The notes under the pieces are model-generated. The model ran no database searches, was not told the DNA's origin, and worked only from the letters and a program-made list of their open reading frames with translations. The translations under genes and the position numbers were made by a program. From Bacillus sp. P14.5 (GTDB lineage Bacteria; Bacillota; Bacilli; Bacillales; Bacillaceae_B), in assembly GCF_003316765.1 (NCBI RefSeq), contig NZ_NIJF01000083.1, forward strand, positions 124,001 through 188,000: a stretch of 64,000 nucleotides of DNA, written 5' to 3'. This document shows positions 30,526-40,898 of the stretch, piece by piece; the first letter of the stretch is position 1, and each line of letters starts with the position of its first letter.

Positions 30526-30539
30526 ATAAACCGCTTACA
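30526..30539 (-). promoter_or_regulatory. cre-like site upstream of odhA
   Basis: TGTAAGCGGTTTAT matches 12 of 14 positions of the catabolite-responsive element consensus TGWNANCGNTNWCA, 86 bp before the odhA start. The remaining 30441-31062 shows no gene. Confidence 0.3.
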
Positions 30540-31062
30540 GCAATATTTTATCACTCTGAAGTAAAGAGATAAAGCATTTGTAACAAAATCTTTAAAATTT
30601 CGCCAACTTTTCGAAACCGTGTTTCCGTGGAAAAGTTATCCACTATTTTGTGTTTAATACAGAATTTAGATTATTCTGAAATAGTAATTTGCATTTAGCC
30701 AGCTTTTGATGTTGTAGCCTCCTGCGACATTACCATTTTTCATAAACCATCTTACTACTGTTACCTAAAAAACCAAATATTTTTTTTGATTTTAAACACT
30801 TTTTCGTATATTTTTTAAATTAGCCGGCATTCCGGTATTCACACCCGATTTTTCTCCTCTTATTTAATAACTCTCCTTTCCCCGCTTAGTAATTTGAACT
30901 CTACATATTTTTCTTATCCCTTCTTGTCATGAAGTCAAACATGATTGAGGAATGCACGGTATGAACTGCAGGGCAGCCGCCTGCATATGATGTATGAGTA
31001 TATTGCGGAGTTTCTCCATCTACAGGACTATTCTTTATTTATAAATTGAAGAGGTGATAAGC

Positions 31063-31572
31063 ATGTTTCCCTGGAACTCATTCTTTCCTTTAAATAAAAA
31101 TATGAAAGATATGATGAAGAACATGAACCCGGAGGATGTGGATCAATATGTAAAGGGGGTCATGAAGCAGATGTTTCCAAGTGACTGGCAAGGAACACAG
31201 AATCCCGGCGATTTCATGAATAATATGAACAATATGATGGGCGGTAAACAAAATGGTCCCGAAAAAGACCAGGAGCGGCATGAAAACAATCCAAAAATAC
31301 CGGTTAATGTCTTTGAAGCCCTTGAGCACATTTATATCCACATTAAGTTACAAGATGAAGAATTGGTTAAAAACATGAAAGTGTTTCACACCTCAAATCA
31401 GGCTATTTTAGAAAATATTCCTTCCTCAGGGGAGCGGCAGGTGATCACTCTTCCTTCTCTTGTAAAAAAGAAGGGTTCTTCAGCTCAATATAAAGACGGC
31501 ATCCTCGAGATAAAAATCCCGAAAAGCATCGATCTTCAATATACAGAGATAGATGTTGCTGAAAGAAAATGA
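31063..31572 (+). CDS. Hsp20-like protein resembling GerT, 169 aa
   Basis: Met/Asn-rich N-terminal half (MNPEDVDQYVKGVMKQMFPS, then NNMNNMMGG) and a C-terminal alpha-crystallin-like beta domain (about 85-165) with ...YKDGILEIKIPK, the usual small-heat-shock beta-strand pair. The start MFPWNSFFP and layout resemble GerT, a sigma-K-controlled spore germination protein of B. subtilis; the assignment is from memory. ATG 31063 preferred to GTG 31054 on SD spacing. Confidence 0.6.
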   Translation: MFPWNSFFPLNKNMKDMMKNMNPEDVDQYVKGVMKQMFPSDWQGTQNPGDFMNNMNNMMGGKQNGPEKDQERHENNPKIPVNVFEALEHIYIHIKLQDEELVKNMKVFHTSNQAILENIPSSGERQVITLPSLVKKKGSSAQYKDGILEIKIPKSIDLQYTEIDVAERK

Positions 31573-31902
31573 CCTCCCGCCTAATTCCTTTATAATGTAA
31601 GATGATATTGGTTTAAGGTTAAATGTCAATTGGGAGGGGAATAAAATAGTGCTGAAAATCATATTGCTGAAGCATTAGGCTAAGAGCATATATTTCTGCT
31701 GGATTATGCTGACTGTCCTCACTGCTTGTTTTATTTCGGTTTTTTAAAATATCGTCCATTTGTTCCAAGTCCCGGATAAGGTTTTAAGACGCGGAATTTA
31801 ACCTTGATTCTCAGGAAAGCAAAAGAGGAACGGTCAAATTCCCTTCTTCTTTTGATGCTGTTACATAATAAATCATTTAAAATTTCTTCTTAGGGAAATT
31901 CG

Positions 31903-32007
31903 ATGGAGAATCTCCTTAATAATAGCTTTAATAAATGCGAATTAGATTTACTCATGAATCAACTTGGCGGATTGTTAGGATCTTTTTATCTCAATCAAAT
32001 ACCTTGA
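31903..32007 (+). CDS. Possible 34-aa peptide
   Basis: ATG with AGGGA 8 nt upstream; product starts MENLLNNSFNKCELDLLMNQ and ends LGGLLGSFYLNQIP. No recognised family. It lies in an otherwise empty 565-bp gap (31573-32138) before the MFS gene. Confidence 0.25.
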   Translation: MENLLNNSFNKCELDLLMNQLGGLLGSFYLNQIP

Positions 32008-32138
32008 CTCCTCTCCATCTCTTTTTCTCCTGACAACTGAGCGCTCTACCCAATAAATGACTTTATCCGACTGCATGAAATCCTCTTTTTTGAAGACACT
32101 AAACGAAGTGAATGAATTTGTCTTTTGGAGGATCAACT

Positions 32139-33362
32139 ATGGAACATAAAAAGAAATGGGACTTATTTGCGCTTTCTTCTATCCCGCTTGTAATGACGCT
32201 TGGGAACTCCATGCTGATACCTGTACTTCCTACCATGGAAAAGAAGCTGGGGATCAGCGGTTTTCAATCAAGCATGATCATTACCGTGTATTCCCTTGTT
32301 GCTATTCTTTTAATTCCCATCGCAGGGTATTTGTCCGACCGGTTCGGACGCAAGAAAATCATCATTCCCAGCCTTATCATTGCCGGAATTGGCGGAATCA
32401 TCTCGGGATGGGCATCCTGGCAAATGAAAGATGGTTATTGGATTGTACTAGTCGGGCGCTTCATACAGGGAATTGGGGCCGCGGGTGCATTCCCGGTTGT
32501 CATTCCTACTGTGGGGGATATGTTCGAGGATGAAACAGAAGTGACAAAAGGACTGGGATTGATAGAAACTTCCAACACCTTTGGAAAGGTACTCAGTCCT
32601 GTGCTTGGCTCACTGCTTGCAGCTTGGATCTGGTTCATTCCGTTCTTTTCTATCCCAGTATTTTCACTCATAGCGATCATTTTGATGTTCTTCTTAGTAA
32701 AAGTACCGAAGAAAGAGAAAAAAGACGAAAAAACTCAGACAGTCAAGGAGTTTGCTAAAGAGATTAAAGAAATCCTTGGCAAGGAAGGAAAGTGGCTTTC
32801 CGCTATATTTATCATCGGAATCGTCTCGATGTTCATCCTTTTTGGCTTTCTTTTCTTTTTATCAAATGTACTGGAAACTAAATACAAAATTGATGGAGTA
32901 TTAAAAGGGCTTTATCTCGCCTTGCCCCTGTTATTCTTGTGCGCTACTTCTTTCCTGACCGGGAAATTCATAGGCAAAAACAGGACAATGATGAAATGGG
33001 CCATTGTAGCTGGAATGTTATTAGGGGCAGGAGCACAAGTTCCGATATTTTTCACTGAAGGAAAATGGATGCTGTTGATATTTCTCTCATTAGCCAGCAT
33101 TGGAATCGGTGCTGCATTGCCTTGTTTAGATGCTTTGATAACAGAAGGAATCGAAAAAGAGCACAGAGGCACCATCACCTCTATTTACAGCAGCATGAGG
33201 TTCATCGGTGTGGCGGCAGGTCCTCCTATTGTAGCTTTGCTTTCAAAGGGAGTTACTTTCATGATCCTCATTGGCATTAGTGCGGTTTCTGCTTTCTTTG
33301 CTTTGTGGCTGATCAAACCTGAAGCGCAGGAAGAGGGAAAGATTCAGCCGAAGGTCACATGA
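32139..33362 (+). CDS. Major facilitator superfamily transporter, 407 aa
   Basis: Twelve-helix drug/metabolite antiporter type. Motif A GYLSDRFGRKK follows helix 2, and motif-C-like GLIETSNTFGKVLSPVLGS lies in helix 5; a Lys/Glu-rich central loop (about 195-230) separates the halves. Substrate unknown; multidrug efflux is plausible. ATG 32139 is chosen because GGAGGATCAACT precedes it; the frame is open to 32112. Confidence 0.88.
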   Translation: MEHKKKWDLFALSSIPLVMTLGNSMLIPVLPTMEKKLGISGFQSSMIITVYSLVAILLIPIAGYLSDRFGRKKIIIPSLIIAGIGGIISGWASWQMKDGYWIVLVGRFIQGIGAAGAFPVVIPTVGDMFEDETEVTKGLGLIETSNTFGKVLSPVLGSLLAAWIWFIPFFSIPVFSLIAIILMFFLVKVPKKEKKDEKTQTVKEFAKEIKEILGKEGKWLSAIFIIGIVSMFILFGFLFFLSNVLETKYKIDGVLKGLYLALPLLFLCATSFLTGKFIGKNRTMMKWAIVAGMLLGAGAQVPIFFTEGKWMLLIFLSLASIGIGAALPCLDALITEGIEKEHRGTITSIYSSMRFIGVAAGPPIVALLSKGVTFMILIGISAVSAFFALWLIKPEAQEEGKIQPKVT

Positions 33363-33445
33363 TTCCGATGCAATTCTTACTAAGTTATAAGTTAATGGTA
33401 GGCAAGTATTCCATTCAGGTGAGGGCATTTTGATAAAAAACACAG

Positions 33446-33483
33446 GGAGCCCGGCGCAAATTCTGCATTTGACGCCGGGCTCC
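33446..33483. terminator. Bidirectional terminator between the MFS gene and trpA
   Basis: Eleven-base-pair GC-rich stem GGAGCCCGGCG with CGCCGGGCTCC, followed by TTTTTT on plus and a T run after a 5-nt gap on minus. Confidence 0.9.
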
Positions 33484-33526
33484 TTTTTTCCATGTGGTAG
33501 ATCAATATATATAGGGTCAGACTGAC

Positions 33527-34324
33527 TCAGGATACTGTGGTTTTTCCATCAGCTGCCCCGATGAGTTCTTTTACTTCCATTATTTTGTTTTCTTGAAGAA
33601 GCTGGATAATTCTGCTTCCAACCACCACTCCATCAGTGATTTCAAGGAAATCGCGGACATGGTCTGGTGTAGAGATTCCGAAACCCGCAAGCACCGGAAC
33701 CTGGCATACCCTTTTCAACTCCTCGAAATGATGGCTCAATGATGAGTTAAACTCTTTGACAGCACCTGTGATCCCATTGATCGTCACTGCGTATAGAAAA
33801 CCTTCTGTCGCCTGTGCTATTGTTTTTAACCTGTCATTGGAGCTGGTTAGTGAAGCCAGCTGTATCAATGCTATTCCTTCTTTTTGGATAAAGGGTTTTA
33901 AAATATCGTTATGCTCCATCGGCAAATCAGGAATGATCAAACCATCAATACCAGCTTCTGTACAATCTCGGGCAAATGTCTGTAATCCATATTGCAGAAC
34001 AGGGTTGAAATAGGTCATGAAAATGATTGGTATGCCGATTTCCCCCTTGTGCCTGGCCTTCTTCAGTACTTCGAATATCCCCTTAAGAGTCGTTCCTTCT
34101 TTAAGAGCTCTCTTTCCAGCTTCCTGTATGACCGGGCCATCAGCTGCCGGATCCGAAAAGGGAATCCCAATCTCTATGGCGGAGGCACCTGCCTTTTCCA
34201 GAAACGTCACCTGATCCACGAGATGGTCCAATCCCCCGTCTCCTGCCATAATGTACGGAATAAATATTCCCTGTCCTTCTGCTTTTAATTTCCCTAAAGC
34301 TTCTTCAAGAAATTTTTTACCCAT
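33527..34324 (-). CDS. trpA: Tryptophan synthase alpha subunit, 265 aa
   Basis: Cleaves indole-3-glycerol phosphate to indole and G3P, channelling indole to TrpB. TIM barrel with the catalytic Glu in [20 protein letters not shown] and Asp in [14 protein letters not shown]. Last gene of the trp operon; its start overlaps trpB by 8 nt. Confidence 0.97.
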   Translation of the reverse strand: MGKKFLEEALGKLKAEGQGIFIPYIMAGDGGLDHLVDQVTFLEKAGASAIEIGIPFSDPAADGPVIQEAGKRALKEGTTLKGIFEVLKKARHKGEIGIPIIFMTYFNPVLQYGLQTFARDCTEAGIDGLIIPDLPMEHNDILKPFIQKEGIALIQLASLTSSNDRLKTIAQATEGFLYAVTINGITGAVKEFNSSLSHHFEELKRVCQVPVLAGFGISTPDHVRDFLEITDGVVVGSRIIQLLQENKIMEVKELIGAADGKTTVS

Positions 34325-35519
34325 GCCGTTTTCCTCCTATAATTGATTTGACCGTTTCCACATCCTTATCTCCTCTGCCGGATAAACAGATGACAATACT
34401 CTCTTCTTCCTTCATCGAGGCAGCCAGCTTGACACCATATGCTGCAGCATGAGAGGACTCAAGAGCCGGGATGATTCCTTCTTCCATTGAGAGCATTTTA
34501 AATGCATCGAGGGCTTCCTGGTCAGAAACCGCTGTATAGTTCACCCGGTTGATTTCTTTCAAATGGCTGTGTTCAGGGCCTACACCAGGGTAGTCCAGTC
34601 CGGCTGATATGGAATGTGCCTCCTGTATCTGCCCGTGTTCATCCTGAAGGACATACATCATCGCCCCATGAAGGACGCCTGATGTTCCTTTGGTCAAGGT
34701 GGCTGCATGTTTATCTGTATCAATTCCAGCACCTGCTGCCTCAACACCATACAACTTCACTTCTTTGTCGTTTATAAACGGATAAAACATACCCATTGCG
34801 TTGCTGCCTCCGCCTATGCAGGCAACGACAGCGTCCGGCAGGGAGTTTTCTTTCTCTCTGAACTGATTCTTCGTTTCGATTCCGATCACACTTTGAAAAT
34901 CCCTGACCATTTTTGGAAAAGGGTGCGGACCTAATACAGACCCGATAATATAGTGAGTATCCTGTACATGGGAAACCCAATAGCGCATCGCTTCATTTAC
35001 CGCATCTTTCAGCGTCGCACTTCCCTGCCTGACACTGATGACTTCTGCTCCAAGAAGCTCCATTCGGAAAACGTTAAGCTTTTGGCGCTGGATGTCTTCC
35101 TCGCCCATGAAAATGACACACTCCAGATTCAGCAGCGCGCAAACCGTCGCGGTTGCAACTCCGTGCTGCCCGGCCCCTGTTTCGGCCACGATTTTCTTTT
35201 TGCCCATCCTGACAGCAAGCAGCGCCTGGCCAATCGTGTTATTGATTTTATGTGCTCCAGTATGGTTTAGGTCCTCTCTTTTCAAATAGATTTTCGCTCC
35301 CCCTGCGCGTTCAGTGAGATTGGCTGCCAGGTAAAGAGGTGTTTCCCTTCCTATATATTCTTTCAAGTAGTGCTGAAGTTCTTTCAGGAAGCCTTCATCC
35401 TTGATGGCTTCCTCATATGACCGGTCCAGCTCTTGTACTGCTCCCATAAGTGTTTCTGGTACAAATTGTCCCCCAAAACGGCCGAAAAGCCCTTTTTGAT
35501 CTGGTTGTGCATACATCAT
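34317..35519 (-). CDS. trpB: Tryptophan synthase beta subunit, 400 aa
   Basis: PLP enzyme joining indole and serine. PLP-binding Lys in [11 protein letters not shown] (about 92), phosphate-binding GGGSNAMG loop (about 238) and catalytic Glu in the GAGQHG region. ATG start overlaps the trpF stop by 4 nt (ATGA). Confidence 0.97.
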   Translation of the reverse strand: MMYAQPDQKGLFGRFGGQFVPETLMGAVQELDRSYEEAIKDEGFLKELQHYLKEYIGRETPLYLAANLTERAGGAKIYLKREDLNHTGAHKINNTIGQALLAVRMGKKKIVAETGAGQHGVATATVCALLNLECVIFMGEEDIQRQKLNVFRMELLGAEVISVRQGSATLKDAVNEAMRYWVSHVQDTHYIIGSVLGPHPFPKMVRDFQSVIGIETKNQFREKENSLPDAVVACIGGGSNAMGMFYPFINDKEVKLYGVEAAGAGIDTDKHAATLTKGTSGVLHGAMMYVLQDEHGQIQEAHSISAGLDYPGVGPEHSHLKEINRVNYTAVSDQEALDAFKMLSMEEGIIPALESSHAAAYGVKLAASMKEEESIVICLSGRGDKDVETVKSIIGGKRHG

Positions 35520-36148
35520 TTTATTTCCTCCCTTATATTTCCGCTGCTCTCTTTGGCCTTTTTAATGAACTCGGTAATTTTCTTAACATCCTTCGTTCCA
35601 TTGGTTTCTACACCGCTTGATACATCGACCATAAAAGGGTTAACCTCTTTGATGGCCCGGCTGACGTTTTCTATATTCAATCCTCCTGCGAGGATAATTT
35701 TTTGAGGAATGTTTCGGTGGTTTAGGTAATTCCAATCAAAGGCCGTGCCATTCCCCCCATTTCCTGCTCCGTGACCGCTGTCCAGCAGTATCAAGTTTCC
35801 AGGATAGCCCTGAATTCCGGCTAAGTCGGTTTCCTTTTTTATGGATACAGCTTTATATGCAGGAACCTGCAGGGCTTCAATAAATTCTTGTGTCTCTGTT
35901 CCATGCAGCTGTACATAGTCAAGAGCGGCAGTCTTCACTGTATCGTTTATTTCTTCCTGGTCTGCGTCGACAAAGACTCCAACTTTCAAAACAGATGCGG
36001 GAATGACCTTCCCTATTTTATTTGCATCTTCAGGAGAAATCCTCCTCCTGCTTTCTGCAAAAATGAACCCTATTGCGTCAGCTCCAGCATGAACGGCTGC
36101 TTCAGCATGCTCAACTGTCATGATTCCGCATATCTTTACTTTAACCAA
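35516..36148 (-). CDS. trpF: Phosphoribosylanthranilate isomerase, 210 aa
   Basis: Amadori isomerisation in tryptophan synthesis. N-terminal [15 protein letters not shown] carries the catalytic Cys; [11 protein letters not shown] and [14 protein letters not shown] are family blocks. The likely start is TTG 36148 (LVKVKICG), 9 nt after AAGGAGG; the frame continues upstream inside trpC. Overlaps trpC by 8 nt. Confidence 0.95.
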   Translation of the reverse strand: MVKVKICGIMTVEHAEAAVHAGADAIGFIFAESRRRISPEDANKIGKVIPASVLKVGVFVDADQEEINDTVKTAALDYVQLHGTETQEFIEALQVPAYKAVSIKKETDLAGIQGYPGNLILLDSGHGAGNGGNGTAFDWNYLNHRNIPQKIILAGGLNIENVSRAIKEVNPFMVDVSSGVETNGTKDVKKITEFIKKAKESSGNIREEIK

Positions 36149-36935
36149 GCAGCGCTCCCTCCTTATATACTGCAAAAGCCACAATGGCTTTTCCCGCATC
36201 ATTACTCCTCATAAGTGCTTCCCCAACCAATACTCCGTCCGCACCAGCTTTAACCGCCCTGGCGCTATCACTTCTTTCCTTGATCCCGCTTTCACTGATG
36301 ATGACCCTGTTTTTATCATTCAATAGAGGAGCCAGTCTTTCTGTATTAGCCAAATCGACATCAAATGTTTTGAGATCACGGTTATTGATGCCAATCATTT
36401 TCGCATCCAGCTCCTTCGCCCTTTCTGCTTCTTCTTCATCATGGACTTCAACCAGGACCTCGAGGTTTTGAGATAATGCATACTCATAAAGCTCCTTCAG
36501 CCTTTCCTGGGGCAGTGCAGCCACGATCAGAAGAATGATATCGGCTCCTGCATCCTTAGCTCTGTCTATTTGAATTTCATCTATAAAGAAATCCTTGCAT
36601 AACAGCGGCAAGTTCACTTCCCTTCTCACTCTCTTCAAATCATCAATGGAGCCTTTGAAGAATTGCTCATCAGTCAGAACGGAGATAGCGGCCGCTCCGC
36701 TGGTCTCATAGATTTTAGCCTGCAAAGCCGGCTCAACAACTGTGACGATATCTCCTTTTGAAGGAGAAGCCCGCTTTATTTCAGCTATGACTCCCATTAC
36801 AGAGGAGGAATGCAGTCTAGTGTAGAGCTTTTGTCCTTCATTTCTATGCAAATTCTCTTTCTCAAACCCGAATTCTTTCAAATGAGCTGATTCCTGTTTT
36901 TTTCTTTCAATAATCTTATTTAAAATGTCTGTCAT
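36141..36935 (-). CDS. trpC: Indole-3-glycerol phosphate synthase, 264 aa
   Basis: Ring closure of CdRP to indole-3-glycerol phosphate. TIM barrel with GVIAEIKRASPSKGDI (catalytic Lys/Ser), PLLCKDFFIDEIQI, and IGINNRDLKTF and VISESGI further on. One nucleotide downstream of trpD. Confidence 0.97.
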   Translation of the reverse strand: MTDILNKIIERKKQESAHLKEFGFEKENLHRNEGQKLYTRLHSSSVMGVIAEIKRASPSKGDIVTVVEPALQAKIYETSGAAAISVLTDEQFFKGSIDDLKRVRREVNLPLLCKDFFIDEIQIDRAKDAGADIILLIVAALPQERLKELYEYALSQNLEVLVEVHDEEEAERAKELDAKMIGINNRDLKTFDVDLANTERLAPLLNDKNRVIISESGIKERSDSARAVKAGADGVLVGEALMRSNDAGKAIVAFAVYKEGALLG

Positions 36936-36936
36936 G

Positions 36937-37962
36937 TCACATAACCTTCCTTCTTACATGCTGGGAATAACTCACTGTTCTTTGTAGCTTTTCAAGTGCT
37001 GCACCGCTTTCAATGGATTCTCTTGCCAATTTGACTCCTTCGGCGATTGTAGTAGTTTTTCCATTTGCAAATAGGGCAATGCCGGCGTTGAATAGGACTG
37101 TGTCTAAATGGGCTCCTTCTTTTCCTTTAAGGATTTGGAGAAGGATTTCCGCATTTTCTATTGCATCACCGCCCCTTATCTCTTCATTTGGATATACGGG
37201 GAGACCCGCCTCATCAGGTGTGATGGTAAACTCAGTTATGTTTCCTTCCGCAAGAAGGACTAAATGATTCTCTCCTGCTAAAGAGGCTTCATCCATAAAC
37301 CCTGCTCCATTTAAAACGACCGCGCGTTTTCTTCCCAGTTCATGAAGAACAGAAGCCATTTTCCCAAGCATATCCCGTCTGTAGATTCCTAATAATTGAG
37401 TATCAATTTGTACAGGATTCGTCAGCGGGCCAATCATATTGAAAATGGTCGGGATTTTAAGCTCTCCCCTGACTTTCATGATTTTCTTTAAGCGGGTATG
37501 AACATACGGAGCATACAGGAATGCCAGCCCATTGCTCTCAAGCATTTCATGAATTTCCAAGCTGTTAAAATCAAGCGTAATCCCCAAATGCTCCAGAACA
37601 TCAGAGCTACCGGTTTTGCTCGACACACTGCGGTTTCCGTGTTTAGCAACTTTAACCCCGGCGCCTGCCAAAACAAAAGCCGTGGTGGTGCTTATATTGA
37701 AGCTTTGGGATCCATCGCCTCCCGTTCCGCAAATATCCATAACATCTGAAGAAGGAAAAGGCTGAAAATTTGCACGCTCACGGAGCAATTCGACCAGCGC
37801 TGATATTTCCTTTACAGTTTCACCTTTCATTTTCAAAGCTGTCAGAAAGGAGGCGACTTCGCTATCGGTTGTTCCATCTTCCAGAAGTAAGTCTACCGCC
37901 GTTTTCATTTCTCCCTTTTCAAATGAAGTTCCATCAAATAATTTTTGTAGAAACTCTTTCAT
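36937..37962 (-). CDS. trpD: Anthranilate phosphoribosyltransferase, 341 aa
   Basis: Transfers phosphoribose from PRPP to anthranilate. DICGTGGDGSQSFNIST (about 82) binds PRPP; KHGNRSVSSKTGSSDVLE follows. ATG 37962 has AGGAGGAATCTG and lies 29 nt inside the 3' end of trpG. Confidence 0.97.
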   Translation of the reverse strand: MKEFLQKLFDGTSFEKGEMKTAVDLLLEDGTTDSEVASFLTALKMKGETVKEISALVELLRERANFQPFPSSDVMDICGTGGDGSQSFNISTTTAFVLAGAGVKVAKHGNRSVSSKTGSSDVLEHLGITLDFNSLEIHEMLESNGLAFLYAPYVHTRLKKIMKVRGELKIPTIFNMIGPLTNPVQIDTQLLGIYRRDMLGKMASVLHELGRKRAVVLNGAGFMDEASLAGENHLVLLAEGNITEFTITPDEAGLPVYPNEEIRGGDAIENAEILLQILKGKEGAHLDTVLFNAGIALFANGKTTTIAEGVKLARESIESGAALEKLQRTVSYSQHVRRKVM

Positions 37963-38542
37963 TTTCAGATTCCTCCTTCAGTTGGATAAAGTTTTTCAGT
38001 ATTTTTTTCCCAAGCTTTGTGCCAATCGATTCCGGATGGAACTGGACACCGAACACTGGATATTGGAAATGCCTAAATGACATGATTTCATGATCATCCA
38101 TCGATACAGCCGCGGTTATTAAGACGGGCGGTAGTGTTCCTTTCTTTATAACCAGTGAGTGATACCTCATCACTTCCACGGGCTGAGGGATATAGTGAAA
38201 TAATGCAGAATTATTATGTCTGATCAAGGATGTTTTTCCATGCCGGATATTATCTGCTCTGACTACTTCTCCTCCAAATGCCGCTGCAATTGCCTGATGC
38301 CCCAGGCATACTCCAAGAATAGGTGTCTTGTCATAAAAATGCTGGACAACTTCAATGAGAACGCCGGCATTCTCAGGTCGGCCCGGACCCGGAGATAGGA
38401 CGATAGCCGAAGGATTTAGTTCTTCAATTTTTCCGACTGTCAATTCATCATTCCTTTTTACGAGTACGTTTTCTCCTAGTTCACAAAGATATTGATATAG
38501 ATTGAATGTAAAAGAATCGTAATTATCGATTAACAAAATCAT
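37934..38542 (-). CDS. trpG: Anthranilate synthase amidotransferase subunit, 202 aa
   Basis: Class I glutamine amidotransferase supplying ammonia to TrpE; nucleophile in GVCLGHQAIA (Cys about 79) and the His/Glu dyad in GVQFHPES. In B. subtilis the amidotransferase is shared from the folate operon, so its presence inside trp is a difference. Overlaps trpE by 4 nt. Confidence 0.95.
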   Translation of the reverse strand: MILLIDNYDSFTFNLYQYLCELGENVLVKRNDELTVGKIEELNPSAIVLSPGPGRPENAGVLIEVVQHFYDKTPILGVCLGHQAIAAAFGGEVVRADNIRHGKTSLIRHNNSALFHYIPQPVEVMRYHSLVIKKGTLPPVLITAAVSMDDHEIMSFRHFQYPVFGVQFHPESIGTKLGKKILKNFIQLKEESENERVSTKII

Positions 38543-39936
38543 TTTGCCACCTCGATTAATGCTTTCGCTTTATTGATGGTTTCTTCGTATTCCTTTTCAG
38601 CTTCAGAATCGTAAACGATCCCTGCACCTGCCTGTACAAAGGCATATTTATCTTTGATCACCATTGTTCTGATAGCCAATGCCATGTCTATGTCCCCATT
38701 CACTGAAATGTAACCGACGGTTCCTGAGTACACACCCCGCTTACAGTTTTCCAATTCATTGATGATTTTCATAGCAGCTATTTTTGGTGCCCCGCTGACT
38801 GTTCCTGCCGGAAGGCTCGCTGTGATGACATCCAGGCTGTCAACCGATGGATGAAGCTTTCCTTCCACTTCCGACACCAGGTGCATCACATATTTGTACC
38901 GCTCGACCAGCATATACTTTGTCAAAGTGATACTCCCCGGTTCACAGACCCTTCCGAGGTCATTTCTGGCCAGATCCACAAGCATGCGGTGTTCAGCAAG
39001 CTCTTTTTCATCCTCTTTTAACTCTTTCTCCAAACCGGTATCTTCTTGTTCATCCAAGCCCCTCCTGCGGGTTCCGGCAATCGGATTGGCCGTAACCATT
39101 CTCCCCCTCACCTTAATGAAGCTCTCAGGGGAGGTTCCAAGCACCACATAGTCTTCAAAGTCGATAAAGAACATATAAGGAGACGGATTGCTTTTTCTTA
39201 ATTTGCGGTAGTAAGCAAAGGCATCACCGGAGAATTCAGACTTGAATCTTTGCGATAACACAACTTGAAATATTTCACCGGCAAGTACCTGTTCCTTGGC
39301 TTCTTCAACCATAGCGATGAATTGTTTCTTCGATAGCTGAGACTCGAAGGAAAGCGGGACCGCATCGTTCTCATCCTGTACAATTTCTACTTTACGAATG
39401 GCTTCTTCCATTTCATCCAGCATCTCCCCGGGATTCTGAGCAGACCTTTCATCGAAGCCTTTCAAAGCAAGCAAAATCACTTTGTTATCCAAATGATCGA
39501 ACACAATTATTTTTTCATAGAACATCAGATGGACATCTGGCATTTCCAGCGCATTTTCCGGAATCCCCCCGATATTTTCAAATTGACGGATATTATCGTA
39601 ACCGATATAACCCACCGCTCCGCCCTCAAAAGGAAAGCCCTGGTTAACACCTGATGTTCTGGCGAAGATCCTTTTCAATATTTCAAATGGATTGCTTTCA
39701 GAGTGGAATACGTCCCCTGAAGAGAGATGACTTTCTGTTACTGTGCTGCCATCCGCCTTGAATTCGAAAAAGGGATTGCTTCCAAGGAAGGAATATCTCC
39801 CTGAGTTTTCATGCTTCAGCGAACTCTCCAGCAGAAACTTCCGGCTGCCCCTCAACTTTTTAAAAACACTGACTGGCGTTAGTTCATCAGCATTCAATTC
39901 TCTCGTATAAATTTGGATATTCATCACATTTTCCAT
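38539..39936 (-). CDS. trpE: Anthranilate synthase component I, 465 aa
   Basis: Chorismate to anthranilate. Early LLESSLKHENSGRYSFLG is the feedback (Trp-binding) element; the catalytic domain has GEIFQVVLSQRF, PIAGTRRRG and SLPAGTVSGAPKIAAM. ATG after AGGAGGAAAC. First gene of trpEGDCFBA, placed behind two T-box leaders. Confidence 0.97.
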   Translation of the reverse strand: MENVMNIQIYTRELNADELTPVSVFKKLRGSRKFLLESSLKHENSGRYSFLGSNPFFEFKADGSTVTESHLSSGDVFHSESNPFEILKRIFARTSGVNQGFPFEGGAVGYIGYDNIRQFENIGGIPENALEMPDVHLMFYEKIIVFDHLDNKVILLALKGFDERSAQNPGEMLDEMEEAIRKVEIVQDENDAVPLSFESQLSKKQFIAMVEEAKEQVLAGEIFQVVLSQRFKSEFSGDAFAYYRKLRKSNPSPYMFFIDFEDYVVLGTSPESFIKVRGRMVTANPIAGTRRRGLDEQEDTGLEKELKEDEKELAEHRMLVDLARNDLGRVCEPGSITLTKYMLVERYKYVMHLVSEVEGKLHPSVDSLDVITASLPAGTVSGAPKIAAMKIINELENCKRGVYSGTVGYISVNGDIDMALAIRTMVIKDKYAFVQAGAGIVYDSEAEKEYEETINKAKALIEVAK

Positions 39937-40011
39937 CCCTGTTTCCTCCTGTTAGTACCGTGACAGTCACGCCCCGGTATTTGTCGATTTTCTTTTCAAG
40001 TGTCCATAGAA

Positions 40012-40310
40012 TAAAAAAAGTCCCCCATGAAAACAGATATACTGTTTCATGGAGGACGATTGTAATCGCGGTGCCACCTCACATTGAAGTTCCTAGAGAA
40101 CTCCCTCTTCTTCAGGTACGTGAAAACAATCAGATACCCTATCCTTTTAACGGCGGAACCCCGGACTGCCCTACTTCTGTTCAGGCAGCCTCTCACAAGT
40201 CCATTCAACAATACCCCTCGTGCCGGATTCTCATCTCCGCCGGCTTTCTGTAACGATTTTGATATTATCTACTACTCTTGTTCAATGATTTACAGTATGA
40301 AATTGTCCAA
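40012..40310 (-). ncRNA. T-box riboswitch, tRNA-Trp, proximal copy
   Basis: Leader with T-box core GGTGGCACCGCG (40067-40078), specifier UGG in GUUGAAUGGACUUG (codon at 40201-40203), and an intrinsic terminator formed by GTCCTCCATGAAACAG and CTGTTTTCATGGGGGAC plus TTTTTTT at about 40013-40058. Uncharged tRNA-Trp binding would favour the antiterminator and let transcription reach trpE. Confidence 0.93.
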
Positions 40311-40392
40311 ACACCAAAGTGCAGCTTCAGGAACCGGCCATGGATAACAAGTAGAGAGTTATCCAGAGGTTGACCTTATCATTTCTCAGCAA

Positions 40393-40675
40393 TAAAAAAG
40401 GGTTTCCCGTCCTTATAAATAAGGACGGGAAACCCGTGGTACCACCTTCGTTGACTGTCTGACAGCCCGCTTAGCCATATCGGAGAAAAACTTCTCTAAT
40501 ATGTGTCTCTTATATCGATGAGACGTTCGTCAAAGCCTACTCTCGAAACAAGCCGATTTCGGTTTGAAGGCTCGGAAGTCCATTCACATCCATGATTCAC
40601 ACCAGTTCACACCAACCACTGGCTCTCTTAAGTGATCATCGGAAGCTACTCCTCTTCGTCAGCGCCGATCCGTTT
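40393..40675 (-). ncRNA. T-box riboswitch, tRNA-Trp, distal copy
   Basis: Complete second leader upstream of the first: T-box AAGGTGGTACCACGGG (40433-40448), specifier UGG in GUGAAUGGACUUCCGAG (codon at 40580-40582), and a terminator GGGTTTCCCGTCCTTAT/ATAAGGACGGGAAACCC followed by TTTTTT. The two T-boxes are in series, so RNA polymerase must pass two tRNA-Trp checks. The linker between them has a small hairpin (GGATAAC/GTTATCC, about 40342-40364). Confidence 0.93.
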
Positions 40676-40689
40676 TGTAATTGTTTATA

Positions 40690-40719
40690 ATCATAATACG
40701 AAATAAAGTTAGAAGTCAA
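40690..40719 (-). promoter_or_regulatory. trp operon promoter
   Basis: TTGACT (40714-40719) and TATGAT (40690-40695) with an 18-nt spacer on the minus strand, just before the distal T-box. Confidence 0.65.
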
Positions 40720-40898
40720 TAGGCATTAATCAGAATTTTTGTTTTTTATCAAGTGTGGGTTGAAAGACATTAAAACTTAATCAAACCACCAGTGAGAAAT
40801 GGTGGTTTCCTCTCTGACTTGGAGCCTCTCTTACCGGCCAAGGCTAAAAAGATCCACTGATTTCATCAGCAATTTATCCACAATGAAAAAGTTTTAAA

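Noticed and set aside
40874..40882. Perfect TTATCCACA as a replication-related DnaA cluster
   Set aside because: A single isolated box (another lies inside ydjO at 36-44); about two matches to TTATNCACA are expected by chance in this length.
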